Made by a program: the position numbers and the translations under genes | The notes under the pieces: model-generated | Databases searched by the model: none | Told to the model about the DNA's origin: nothing | Seen by the model: the letters and a program-made list of their open reading frames with translations, nothing else | Part shown: positions 56,101 to 61,085 of the stretch, piece by piece | How the letters are laid out: each line of letters begins with the position of its first letter | How positions within the stretch are numbered: the first letter of the stretch is position 1 | DNA from: a bacterium | Lineage (GTDB): Bacteria; Oederibacteriota; CAKKQC01 | Assembly: GCA_919901855.1 (NCBI GenBank) | Contig: CAKKQC010000040.1 | Coordinates: 62,001-126,000, forward strand | Length of the DNA stretch: 64,000 bases | Direction of reading: 5' to 3'

Positions 56101-59100
56101 CGATCCAGGTGACGAATACGGGCGTCGCGCCGATCACGACACTGACCGTCGTGGATACGGTGTCGCCGGTGCTCGTAAACGTGACGCCGGCCCAGCCGGC
56201 GCCGTTCGGGCCGCCGGTGGTCACGAGCGTTGCCACGGGGACGCGGTATGAATGGTCGGCAACCGGGCTGAGCATTGGGCCGGGCGTGCCACAGACGTTC
56301 ACGCTGGGCGGGGCGGTGGGTCTGGTCTGCGACCCGACTGGCATGGCGAACACGGCCTACGTGCAGGCGGCGGTCGGGTGCGGGACGCTCCAGCAGTTCG
56401 GGATAGCGCCGGGGAACGTGGTTCTCCCGTCGGCAAACGGGATGACCGTGGTGCAGACGCTCACGCCCGCCTCGCCCGTGGTTGGCGGGCCGGTCGGTTA
56501 CGCGATCCAGGTGACTAACACGGGGGCGGCGACGCTGACGGCCGTGGTGGTCACGGACACGGTGCCGCCGGTGCTTACCGGGGGCACGCCGACGACGCCG
56601 GCGGGGTTCGCGGCGCCGGTCGTGAGCCAGGCGGCGGGCGGGACGCTGTACACCTGGACGAGCACGGGTCCGTTCCTGCCGGGGACGGTCGCGACCTTCC
56701 GGGTGGACGGGGCCGTGGGGGCCCTGTGCGGGAGCGGGAGCGTCTCGAACACGGCGTTCGTGGCCGGGGCGTCGGCGTGCCAGGCCGGGGGACAGGCGTC
56801 CAACGTGACCGGATTCGTCGTGGCTGGTCCGGCCGTGGCGATCACGGTGACCGACACGCAGTCCGTGCCGTCGCCGGGCACCGGCGCGCCCCTCGCCTAC
56901 ACGATCCAGGTGACGAACACGGGGTCGGCGACGGTGACGTCGATGACGGTCGTGGACACGGTCTCGCCGCTGGTGACGGGCGTTGTGGCGGCCCAACCCG
57001 GCGCGTTCGGGGCGCCCGTGGTGACGAGCGTCGCTGGTGGGACCCGGTACGAGTGGTCGGCGACTGGGCTCGCGCTCGCGCCCGGCGGCGTGTACACCTT
57101 CAGCCTCACCGGGGCGGTGGGGGTCGTCTGCGGCCCGGTGGCGGTGGGAAACACGGCGTTCGTGGAGGCGCAGACGTCGTGCGGAGTGACGAGGCTGGCC
57201 TCGAACGTGACTGGCTTTACGCTGGCGCCGCCGGGGGTGTCGGTGGCCATGGTACGGTCGCGCGCGCCCGCATCGCCACAACCGGGCGGGAGCGTGTCGT
57301 ACACGCTCATCGTCCAGAACACGGGCGCCGCGACGCTTGCGGACCTCACCGTGACCGACACGCTGGCCGCCGGCGTGACGTTCGGAAGCGAATCGAGTGT
57401 TCCCGCGCTTGCGCATTCGGCTGCCGGACCGGTTCACACCTGGTCGGGCGCGCTGACGCTGACGCCCGGGATGACGGTCACGGTCACGATCGACGGGACG
57501 CTGGCATGCGCGGGCGGGACGACGGACAATCCGGCCGGGGTGACGGCGACCGGCCCCTGCGGGACGGTCCAGGCCTTCCCGGCAGCGGACTCGTTCGTGG
57601 TGCCGGCCCCGGCGGCCCTCGCGGGGATGGGGGCGGCAACGCCGTCGCTCACGGTCGGCGGAACGATCACGGTGGCCCTGACGGTCACTAACACGGGAGG
57701 AGTGACGGCTCCTGCCGTCACTCCCGTTATCGTCGTCGGGCCGGGTGCCGGGCTGGTCTCGACCCTCGCGGCGCCGACGGGCGCCGTCCCGCTGGCGGCC
57801 GGGGGCTCGACCACATTCGCGTGGACGTTCGCCACGTCCGCTCCTGGGCTCGTCGTCTTCTCGGTCACGGCGTCGGGGGGCGGGTGCGGCGGCGTGACCC
57901 TCCTGGCCTCGGCGGTCCTGTCGACCACGATCCAGGCCCTGCCGGCCGCGCTGGCGGCGAGCCTGGCGACTTCGCAGTCCGTGATCTCGACGGGGCAGGC
58001 GGTCCTCGTGTACCTCACCGTCACCAACACGGGCGGCTCCGCCGCCGCGAACGTGGGCGCCTCGATCTGGCGTTCCTCGGGGGCGGCGGGGTGGAGCGTG
58101 ACGGGGCCCGTGCCGGCGAGCGTGGCGAGCCTCGCGCCCGCCGGCGCGCAGACATTCGTGTTCACGGTGACGGGCCTCTCGGCGGGGAGCCTCGGCTTCA
58201 CGGCCACCGCCGGGGGAGACCTCGGCGCGACCTCACCGCCCGCTACGGCGTCCGCGATCACGGTCCAGTCCGCCGCGGCGCTGTCCGCCGTCCTGGCGGC
58301 CTCCCCGGGGAGCCTCTGCGTGGGCCAGGACATCGTCGTCAGCGCCCGGGTCACGAACACGGGCCAGGCGGGCGCCTCCGTGACCGCCGCGCCGGTCCAG
58401 CCCGCGGGTGCCGCGATGACGCCCGTCGCCGGGCCGTTCCCGGCCCTGCCGTATGTCCTCGCGGGGGGCGCGTCCGTGACCTTCACCTGGACCTACACGG
58501 CCGCGGCGGCCGGGTCCGTGACCTTCACAACGACGGTGTCGGGCGCGGACGTGAATTCCTCGGTCGCGGTGTCCTCGCCGCCGGCGGCGTCCGGGATCGT
58601 GACCGCGGGAGCGCCCGCCGCCCTGGCTGCCGCGCTCTCTTTCGCGCCGGCGACGGCGTCCGTCGGGCAGGGGGTGACGGTCACGCTGACGGTGACGAAC
58701 ACGGGCGGCACCGATGCCACCGGAGTGGGGATCGCCGCGACGACCTTCGCCGGATCCGGCGCGTTCGGCGCCGTCGCGCCCGCGTCCCAGACCGTACCCG
58801 GGGGGTCCCAGCGCACCTTCTCGTGGACCTACACGGTCCTGAGTGCGGGTACGCAGTCGTTCAGCGTGACCGCGTCGGGCCTCACGTGCGGAGCCTCCAC
58901 GGCGGCGGCGGCGACGACGGGCGGTTTCACGGCGACGGCGCCCGCGGCGCTGTCCGGCACGCTGCTCGTGACGCCGGCGGGGCCCGTGACCGTCGGCCAG
59001 CTTCTGGTGGCGTCGCTGACCGTCGTCAACACCGGGGGGGCCGACGCGAACGCGGTGACGCCGGTGCTCTCGCCGGCGGGGGTTACGGGACTATTCGCCG

Positions 59101-60227
59101 GCCCGGTGCCGGCCGCTCCCGTCGTCATCGTGGCGGGCGGGAACCGGATCTTCGTCTGGACGTTCACGGTCACCGGCGCCGGGAGCGCCGGGTTCGCGGC
59201 GAGCGCGTCGGGGACCGACGCCAACAGCGGGTTCGCGATCGCGATGCCGGGGCAGGTCGCGCCGGCTACGGCCGTCCTGTCGGGGGCGGCCCTCGTCGTC
59301 GACTCGTTCACGCTCACTCCGGGGCCGAACGTGCGGTTCACGGCCACGCTGACCGCGACCATGGTCGTGCGCAACACGGGGGCGGAGGCCGCGAACGTGA
59401 CCGCGCTCGCGCGCTCGGCCACCGACCCGGCGGTGCTCATTCTGCCGTCGGCACTTTCGGCGGCCCCGCCGTTCGTCGTGGCCGGGGGCGCGATCCAAAC
59501 GATCACGTGGACGTACTTCACCGCGGGGTCGTGCGGGTTCTCGGGCGTGACAGCGACGGTGACGGGGACGGCGGTCGTGAGCGGGAGCGCGGTCGGCGCG
59601 GCGGCGTCGACCCCCGCCGTGGGGGTGGCGGGGCTGCCGGCCGCCGTAGTGGCGTCGGCGGGCCAGCCGAAGGTCGAGATCCGGGGGACGACGCCGGTTG
59701 CGGTGACGGTCGTGGACGGCTGCGGGGTGCCGGTGCCGGGAGCACCGGTGACGGCCGTGATCGTCACGGACACCGGTGGGGCCGCCGTCTCTCCCGCGTC
59801 TGGGGTCACCGACGGGAATGGGCGGATCGTTCTCGATTTCCGGGTCGGTGCGGCGCCGGGCCGAAACGCGATTCGGATCGATGTGCCGTCCGGATCGAAT
59901 CCGTCCGCCACGGTCGCGGTGGAGGCGACGCCTCCCGCCAAGCCGACGACGTACCTCTCCCAGAACACGTTCAACCCCGGGCGGGGCGAACGGCTCAGGA
60001 TCAGGATCATGGAGCCCGCGCCGGTCCGGCTGGTGGTGCGGGTTTACAACGTCGCGGGCGAGCTGATCCGCCGCGTGAACGAGGCCGACGTCCTGCCGGG
60101 GCTGACGGTGTGGGAGTGGGACGGCCGGACGGCCGAGGGGGGGCCGGCGGCGAACGGCATGTACTTCATCCAGATCCAGAGCGGCTTGGGCGTCGAGACC
60201 AAGCGCGTGGTCGTGCAGCGGAAGTAG
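41172..60227 (+). CDS. Giant exported multi-domain surface protein (FN3, beta-propeller, CARDB, DUF11, FlgD-like end)
   Basis: 6,351 residues, about 19 kb. Signal peptide to about residue 37 (ALRFLPRFLCLSLAVFAFLT); the ATG 15 codons upstream would put the hydrophobic core too far in. Order: FN3, PQQ-like propeller (143-523), DUF11, three FN3, CARDB-like, a jelly-roll-like domain with SWWYG and FWSWEE (1095-1245), CARDB, a second jelly-roll copy (1580-1735), CARDB, a PPC domain (2073-2192), again FN3 and propeller (2195-2681), DUF11, FN3, CARDB, then blocks of 5, 3 and 5 DUF11 repeats separated by CARDB pairs (51100-57600), more CARDB, an invasin/Big-like domain (6157-6257) and a FlgD-like end (RLVVRVYNVAGELIRRV). 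Each of the 13 DUF11 repeats has a Cys-x16-Cys pair. Likely a cell-surface fibre or adhesin; the exact role is unknown. Long open frames in other phases are composition artefacts. Confidence 0.9.
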   Translation: MRPARPPGRVSALRFLPRFLCLSLAVFAFLTVSAVHAAPPPPVVAGVAGPHLATLSWQVAATNLGNGQPITCYRIFRATGVDGPFSEIHRFAMPPGGFVDGSVTIFVDPAAAPTFGHSYTYYVGVYDALNLSGDSLKVTVTPGWAAWPMGRNDSFRSGRSAGVVPTPPVELWETQGVNNFPRNMIHHAGVLYCPGEMADIYAYDAFTGTQLFSLSVGSSIYFSAPVVGPQGILYATLDTTNTAATLTAHATPSLAMKWSQPVTEPKGLSLCNMDPVIASNGLVIWGNDAGDAVAVRDAGTYGATVWINSNAAGACDGDTVVLMNGNLVFLRRKAAPPHDVVCVTSGGAPVWTRTIDGTMSTHAYAAQLAVGPTGRIHAGTTSLLALNDDGSYAWRYGAPGIITGLAAQADGGVVITTEGAAFRVESVDPTGSLRWSRTVHGNDVAEISPAVITADGKVIATFADGTNPKALGLLGFRESDGLLLWQWDSPETQTWAELISSPVVTPDGRIYVALYDAIYCLASPAVVTVSKTASPPLVHAGGEVLSYTVSWSNASGMTGQNLCLWDTLPAGLGYAAGSFAATVEAGATVSPSYATSWAGPWTAGEPADGTSAPLLLRWAVSRVGGLQSGRLTFGARVQGSVPDGTWIGNAAGGTLFDGSASPYIQSAVASATVVNQTIAPGGLTALGQNQQADLNWSPAWAGGYPVSFYQVFRAPDPAGPYAQTGVTAPAGPLTGSATDFTDGGLVNGSSYWYRVRAVDILLIPGPWSQTACGRPLDSALNPPTACAAWGLAGTGNRVLVAWMPGPSGTHPATGYAVYRTSFPGVPVAEMPIGVTAGSASWFVGAVDGAGVNRFYVRSLGSVSDPSPFSGPVSISGSPPATPGWLTAAGSDGLVRLQWSPAGAGTFPVSGYRVYRATYAGGWSVPASRPPVLATVWGLWTTVWIDTGAANGTAYWYTVDAFDDRAPPNESGNSNQATVVPAIVLRAALAATPSGVSVGEWFTVVLSLTNMGASAVNGVLPVLGFTAGAGLAVVQAGPVPPGPVSLAPGASLSFVWTLSASGVGVAGFTATGTGTDSVVGLPVAANAGCQAVLSGASGWSPTGLWHEVADASTRPGRMFTSGSPNSWWYGWDMTGTYNTGSTNSGAIVQTIGPVMPGDVLSFWSWEETEGGLFYDTRIVSVSTDGGFIWTELLQLDVPQNEWHRVSVPLGAYAGQTIMLKLEFDTVDGSVNDFAGWYVDDATVGPAAVLEPSISAPVSTTVGRWVQVVLTITNTGSVAATGVVPGLFTSGAPMAMMAGPVPAGPVTVGAGTSRSFTWTLSASGSGFVWLTATATGFDGITGDLLQIEVNTTLNVSTPAALAGVLTMSPAAVAPGEWFQVRFQVNNTGGVAADGVFPALQINAGGGLVAPIGGPVPGVPVPLCAFCSQTFVWTFSASGTGLVSFTATASGAESGSGVPVSSPGYTATEAVSGLRTAVSVTPAPPPIGAWIQIVLAATNTGASTVAGIVPQLQLDAGASLVVFQSGPSPAGPVTLGPGASQFFTWTYSVSGGGTLALTATAAGTDLDTGLPVRKAASLSMLVGVTGGWAPAGLWHTVTDGATPAGRTFSSGSPTSWWYGVAGTTTYETPGMPNKGALTGVIGPVAAGDMLTFWSWEEVEGSGASTIYDTRKVWISANGGAGWTQVQQLLTPIRIWRRVEVPLAPWIGQTIWAKLEFDTGDSTANAYRGWFADNLRVGPAASLRAALSTVPALTVPGQWVQVVLTVTNSGTSSASGVMPAIQVTSGGALINPVGGPVPAGPVVIGPGAAQAFTWTFSASGAGTAWFSATATGTDPVTSETIQASGTRSLAITSKAAFACALSIVPAPPSVGGTFQVRLTVTNTGGMSATDTTPLLAINAGAVLVSLVSGPVPSFPVSIPGFGTQVFTWTLSSTGAGAVSFTSTVTGTDSGGGGAIMCVSSAATIATPLKAAIAAIPASVPGETGFALVLSVTNMGNANVTGITATVWASTGPWQTLLGGPVPAGPVTLAPGAWQAFTWSFSGTGCGYPVLTATVTGTDSGSKSPVSVGATRSLSVYGDPWDPLDNTGAAGTLLAPATTTQTHGPHEVCTSDTYDWFRIPMTAGNLYHFDTVGGAGDNVGELYSDSTGVFLVASDDQSGGGNQFSFEYQPAVTATYYLRVRARSFGASCSGLLTYWYAPPPPPPVVTAAAEPHAVRLSWTLESTNAISGRPISRYEVWRATSAGGPYTASRKVFAPVPGGFAPGSATLAVDGAASPVYDWTYWYRIEAVDNAGVRGATTVSVKPAWSGWHRFRGDSFNAGYTSARIPDRLVQVWRTPIGANAYRGQVQHKGKVYTSDEAGIVAEFDALTGAVGPSLATKSGGVTMTMPLIDPDDTLWLATCTAVKETSLYNVTTPALAARYNFPMSVAGKGYENVRLNIAVMQHGDIFVGNDYGDLSSVFPHPVSPAQAWLYQESTTASYSGGGVVIPNGNVAFLASRTWGNLIALTRTGSVAWSITIAGTPANGRYVSPLALGPDSRLYAATTTLTVVRQDGVPAGSVALPLPATGIAIAPNGTIAVSMSLTGSSALVRCLNANLTTRWTATVDGGAATEIAPPVITGGSSVLVVYKDGVAEDGLCLLSLADGHELWNWHAGMATKAATALVSPAVTPDGWVYAGWNNAVYGFQSPPVLTVRKRVDRTVVSGGEVLSYTLSWSNSGLVTAFGMTFTDTMPNGTAWRAGGVRFWAQADAAGAPALSASAWGASAAGPWTTGEPADGAGVPAVLRWVVNRVAPGASGFLRFTVAVSATLADGDTIVNRASATVMTDPYVTLSDTASTAVRKPVIAMSLNASAATVYAGYPVPTFTLSFSNAGSGTATALALHVSGFQESEYVPGGVVTKLPAGVLAYMSWTTTGLSTTSWLAGEPGVNTADPLYLRWVVDQLGPGRSGSITFRVDMAAAVPCATVMTLSVAGASWFSEALPMTLSFSRTAAVFRVCPPGCVTATAWEAGGAVAVSWGPAAAGTFPVSRYAVWRATCGACGFVTLATLWSDTATSFRDAGVTAGRTLRYEVAAADTNGVYGCAGPPYPAVTVPYPPVLSAWFGPLPGTVSIGQQFLLTLSVSNSGAGPATTVAPSPPASWGTGTAPAGGPAPAGLAVLAPGDTAVFTWTATGGAPGTVSWTATATAFGGYSSPLAASGVVVVQGAAALAVEAHRMTAFACPGTPVLVTLTVTNTGTADATGVTASPFLASGPGGLVPAGGPWPAMPVTLAGGESATFTWTFTGGSGGTVVLTTTVFAADLNSGAALAAGPATTEPVGVVAASFAVSQTQAPASPVSGGPVAWRIVVANTGSATITSLTVADTVSPVVTGVARDAPAGFVPLAPASTGSGSWYAWTGAAVSLAPGAAFTFTITGTVGVVCASTSVSNTAWAAAGSLCGEAEARSGVAGFSIAQPVLSVAAALQQTPVSPGVGSPVTYRLVVTNTGAATVTDLVVADTVAPSVTGVSRDAPAPFAVLPPAQTASGTWYAWSGSGLSLAPGAAFTFTITGVVGDVCVQTVVSDTAFVSARSGCGVAETSSNSPGFVFGAPVFTISLAQTQAPATGSVGASVSWRLVVDNTGGAVITRLRIVDTLPAFVTGVSADTPGGFAMSVAPSPAGSVYAWENGSLSLTPGTVMTVTITGAVGPVCGPVVAGSTPWGEAWTGCAAAYAAAPGVPSFLAVAPHIAAVSVAQTQTPASPSAGGTVTYRIVVVNLGTATLTGLSVVDTLPGVITGAVLDGPSGFTALPVAGTPAGTLYSWSDSGGLVAVPGAAFTFTITGVVGTVCASTAVSSTAWAVGTAACGPVGASSGVTGFTVIPPVFTFGVLHDQQTAGTTGAPLLYRIIVTNTGWATISALAVVDTLSPVVTAVATGQPPGFGVPAVASVAGGTRYAWSGAASLVPGASFTFTVTGVVGGVCVSTRVSGTAWVEAATACGSAIQQATSSGFTVAPPASGLAAAGSGPASASVGQSFLVTLTVTNTGAAPVTGLVAAGWDSGGGAASLSGGPWPAGPASLAPGSGIVFTWTATAASGGTAAFTLSASGAACGAPSLSAASGVTVAIEAGAALVAALAAGPSPVCVGSPITVAMTVTNTGEAAASGVTPAAPRVTGAGSAVPVSGPVPGTPQSLAGGAAVTFVWVYTAAGAGEAVFSSTASGTDANSGAAVPTGVAASAPAWVSGTAVPLTVDISRSPASPVAAGPVSWTIRVTNAGAETVTDLLVVDSLPGEVALVAESNTGGLIWNGAAAGVVAWQGAIAMAPGATVTVTIDGTADACFTGIVVSGAWARGVSACGAGEAASVIDAFPLTALSPAVLVQAGHSPAQPDPGGAVTYTLVVTNASPSATLTSLLVTDTLPPAFAFVAQSDNAGLIWNGATTGAVAWEGPVSLPPGGSATITIDGVVSACLTGQVDNTGWAAVGSPCGVGQAASAIDRFDLTALTTSIAFSLGRTPASPGPGDVVTYSLVIGNTGTATLTAVTVTETLPADILFTAQASPPGLVWNAATTGVLAWAGSVGLAPGDMLTVTVTGVAACAAGPVGAEAWGQAAASCGAAEASAADSFVLGAPGTLAAAAASPAEVSTGQAFLVTLTVTNTGGTPITALVPDVAVGPGAGLVTVPVAPVPATVATLAPGASVTFAWTFTATGAGAVGLSATATGAVCGSATIQAAAGAALTVETAASLSAAVAAFPSPVCAGSPFLVTVTVTNTGGADATGVAAAAPSVSGAGSAAPAAGPSPAMPVTLAGGAALTFTWSFTAGAGGDIVLTATATGFDANSGAGRSSGPAVPAALIVGSVPVLSVSKTQTPAAPVAGGPVNYTIVVTNTGAATVTSVTVADTVSPVVTGVVATTPAGFTLQPVGQGTGGTVYGWVSTGPLLPGASATFQLDGTVGAICSPVAVGNTAFVEAQTSCGITSLRSNGTGFTLAPPGTGMTVVTTQTLPGPGIGTAFGYTIQVTNTGVAPITTLTVVDTVSPVLVNVTPAQPAPFGPPVVTSVATGTRYEWSATGLSIGPGVPQTFTLGGAVGLVCDPTGMANTAYVQAAVGCGTLQQFGIAPGNVVLPSANGMTVVQTLTPASPVVGGPVGYAIQVTNTGAATLTAVVVTDTVPPVLTGGTPTTPAGFAAPVVSQAAGGTLYTWTSTGPFLPGTVATFRVDGAVGALCGSGSVSNTAFVAGASACQAGGQASNVTGFVVAGPAVAITVTDTQSVPSPGTGAPLAYTIQVTNTGSATVTSMTVVDTVSPLVTGVVAAQPGAFGAPVVTSVAGGTRYEWSATGLALAPGGVYTFSLTGAVGVVCGPVAVGNTAFVEAQTSCGVTRLASNVTGFTLAPPGVSVAMVRSRAPASPQPGGSVSYTLIVQNTGAATLADLTVTDTLAAGVTFGSESSVPALAHSAAGPVHTWSGALTLTPGMTVTVTIDGTLACAGGTTDNPAGVTATGPCGTVQAFPAADSFVVPAPAALAGMGAATPSLTVGGTITVALTVTNTGGVTAPAVTPVIVVGPGAGLVSTLAAPTGAVPLAAGGSTTFAWTFATSAPGLVVFSVTASGGGCGGVTLLASAVLSTTIQALPAALAASLATSQSVISTGQAVLVYLTVTNTGGSAAANVGASIWRSSGAAGWSVTGPVPASVASLAPAGAQTFVFTVTGLSAGSLGFTATAGGDLGATSPPATASAITVQSAAALSAVLAASPGSLCVGQDIVVSARVTNTGQAGASVTAAPVQPAGAAMTPVAGPFPALPYVLAGGASVTFTWTYTAAAAGSVTFTTTVSGADVNSSVAVSSPPAASGIVTAGAPAALAAALSFAPATASVGQGVTVTLTVTNTGGTDATGVGIAATTFAGSGAFGAVAPASQTVPGGSQRTFSWTYTVLSAGTQSFSVTASGLTCGASTAAAATTGGFTATAPAALSGTLLVTPAGPVTVGQLLVASLTVVNTGGADANAVTPVLSPAGVTGLFAGPVPAAPVVIVAGGNRIFVWTFTVTGAGSAGFAASASGTDANSGFAIAMPGQVAPATAVLSGAALVVDSFTLTPGPNVRFTATLTATMVVRNTGAEAANVTALARSATDPAVLILPSALSAAPPFVVAGGAIQTITWTYFTAGSCGFSGVTATVTGTAVVSGSAVGAAASTPAVGVAGLPAAVVASAGQPKVEIRGTTPVAVTVVDGCGVPVPGAPVTAVIVTDTGGAAVSPASGVTDGNGRIVLDFRVGAAPGRNAIRIDVPSGSNPSATVAVEATPPAKPTTYLSQNTFNPGRGERLRIRIMEPAPVRLVVRVYNVAGELIRRVNEADVLPGLTVWEWDGRTAEGGPAANGMYFIQIQSGLGVETKRVVVQRK
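55932..57184 (+). repeat. 50-bp exact direct repeat inside the giant gene
   Basis: Positions 55932-55981 and 57135-57184 are identical over 50 bases, 1,203 bases (401 codons) apart and in the same frame. Both encode VAVGNTAFVEAQTSCG, the end of a DUF11 repeat. Flanking sequence is clearly diverged. Confidence 0.9.
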
Positions 60228-60306
60228 TTTGCGGTCCACGCAATCCTCGAATCCCGTTCGTTTGCGATGTCAATAGTGTCAAATCGCCCGCGGTTTGACA
60301 TCCTCG

Positions 60307-60322
60307 TGTGACGAATATCACA
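60307..60322 (+). promoter_or_regulatory. Second CRP-type palindrome, upstream of the TIG-domain gene
   Basis: TGTGACGAATATCACA contains TGTGA-N6-TCACA exactly. It lies 80 bases after the giant gene and 107 before the ATG at 60430. A TTGTCA (60351-60356) could be a -35, but I find no matching -10. Confidence 0.6.
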
Positions 60323-60429
60323 ATCTCCCTCTTCCTTCCGGGAGTGCTGTTTGTCACTTGTTTCGGGCCGCGGTCTGGGGGAAACTAGGAGCCAAATTCC
60401 CGGCATCGCACCACTAGGAGGCACCGCCC

Positions 60430-60522
60430 ATGCCAACTTTCGAACTATGCACGCGGGTCCGCGGCCGCGCCGCGGCCGCGGTTCCACCCGCCTCTCCGGA
60501 AGACCATGGCGACCGTCGTTGA
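60430..60522 (+). CDS. Possible 30-codon leader ORF
   Basis: ATG at 60430 follows AGGAGG (60416-60421) at eight bases, the best ribosome site nearby. It encodes MPTFELCTRVRGRAAAAVPP and ten more residues, stopping at 60522, 17 bases inside the TIG-domain gene in another frame. It may be a leader peptide coupled to that gene, or a sign of a frameshift between signal and body. No similarity recognised. Confidence 0.35.
   Translation: MPTFELCTRVRGRAAAAVPPASPEDHGDRR
60453..60491 (+). promoter_or_regulatory. Large GC hairpin before the TIG-domain gene
   Basis: Perfect 11-bp arms CCGCGGCCGCG / CGCGGCCGCGG around one C (60459-60481), extended by GCGGGT / ACCCGC with a four-base bulge (60453-60491). 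It lies between the AGGAGG-ATG at 60430 and the ATG at 60506 and could control access to the latter. Confidence 0.65.
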
Positions 60523-61051
60523 GTACGGGCCCAAGAAGGGCAAGGCCGGATTGCCGGTCAACATCATCGGCGACGGGTTCTCGGTTCTGACCAATGTCCG
60601 TGTCAGATTTGGGTCGCTCGAGGTCGCGGCTCCCCTGACTGTCGTCAAGAACGACCAGCACGTCAAGGCCGAGGTCCCGTCGCTCCCGGACGGGCCGGTG
60701 GCGCTCGTACTGGTGGCCGATGAGATTCCGGACGGTCTGTTCGTCGGGGGATTCACGGTCGGCACGGTTCCGGAGGGGACCGCGGTCACGGACGTCTATC
60801 CGGACGTCCTCGATCCGAACCTGCCGACGGACGTGCGGATATTCGGGTATGGGTTCAGGGACGTCGGCGCGGCGGGCGCGGTGTCCGTCATGTTCGGGTC
60901 GTCCACGGTACAAGGGACTGCCGTGGATTCCACGCTCATCGTGGCAACCGCGCCGCCCAGGCCCCCGCGTGGCACCCAGTGTTTCAACGTCACGGCCACC
61001 TTTGTGGACGGCACCCAGGCCGTCGCGGCCGAACTCACCTGCTATACCTGA
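60506..61051 (+). CDS. TIG/IPT-domain protein
   Basis: 181 residues. Two immunoglobulin-like TIG domains: about 3-90 (PKKGKAGLPVNIIGDGFSV, VRVRFGSLEV) and 92-181 (VYPDVLDPNLPTDVRIFGYG, VSVMFGSSTVQG, ending TAVAAELTCYT-like). TIG domains occur in surface and secreted proteins, but no signal peptide is visible from this start, which is odd between two exported proteins. Ribosome site CCGGAAG is weak. An upstream ATG with a better site is in another frame (60430). Confidence 0.65.
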   Translation: MATVVEYGPKKGKAGLPVNIIGDGFSVLTNVRVRFGSLEVAAPLTVVKNDQHVKAEVPSLPDGPVALVLVADEIPDGLFVGGFTVGTVPEGTAVTDVYPDVLDPNLPTDVRIFGYGFRDVGAAGAVSVMFGSSTVQGTAVDSTLIVATAPPRPPRGTQCFNVTATFVDGTQAVAAELTCYT

Positions 61052-61085
61052 AGCCGGGAGCCGGTCCTCTCATGAAGGACGCATA

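Noticed and set aside
59940-60227. Type IX secretion sorting domain at the end of the giant protein
   Set aside because: The FlgD-like fold is related in outline, but I see no definite T9SS C-terminal signature and no T9SS genes in the window.
60453-60491. Intrinsic terminator of the giant gene
   Set aside because: The hairpin has no T-run and lies after a ribosome site and start codon, so a leader structure is more likely.
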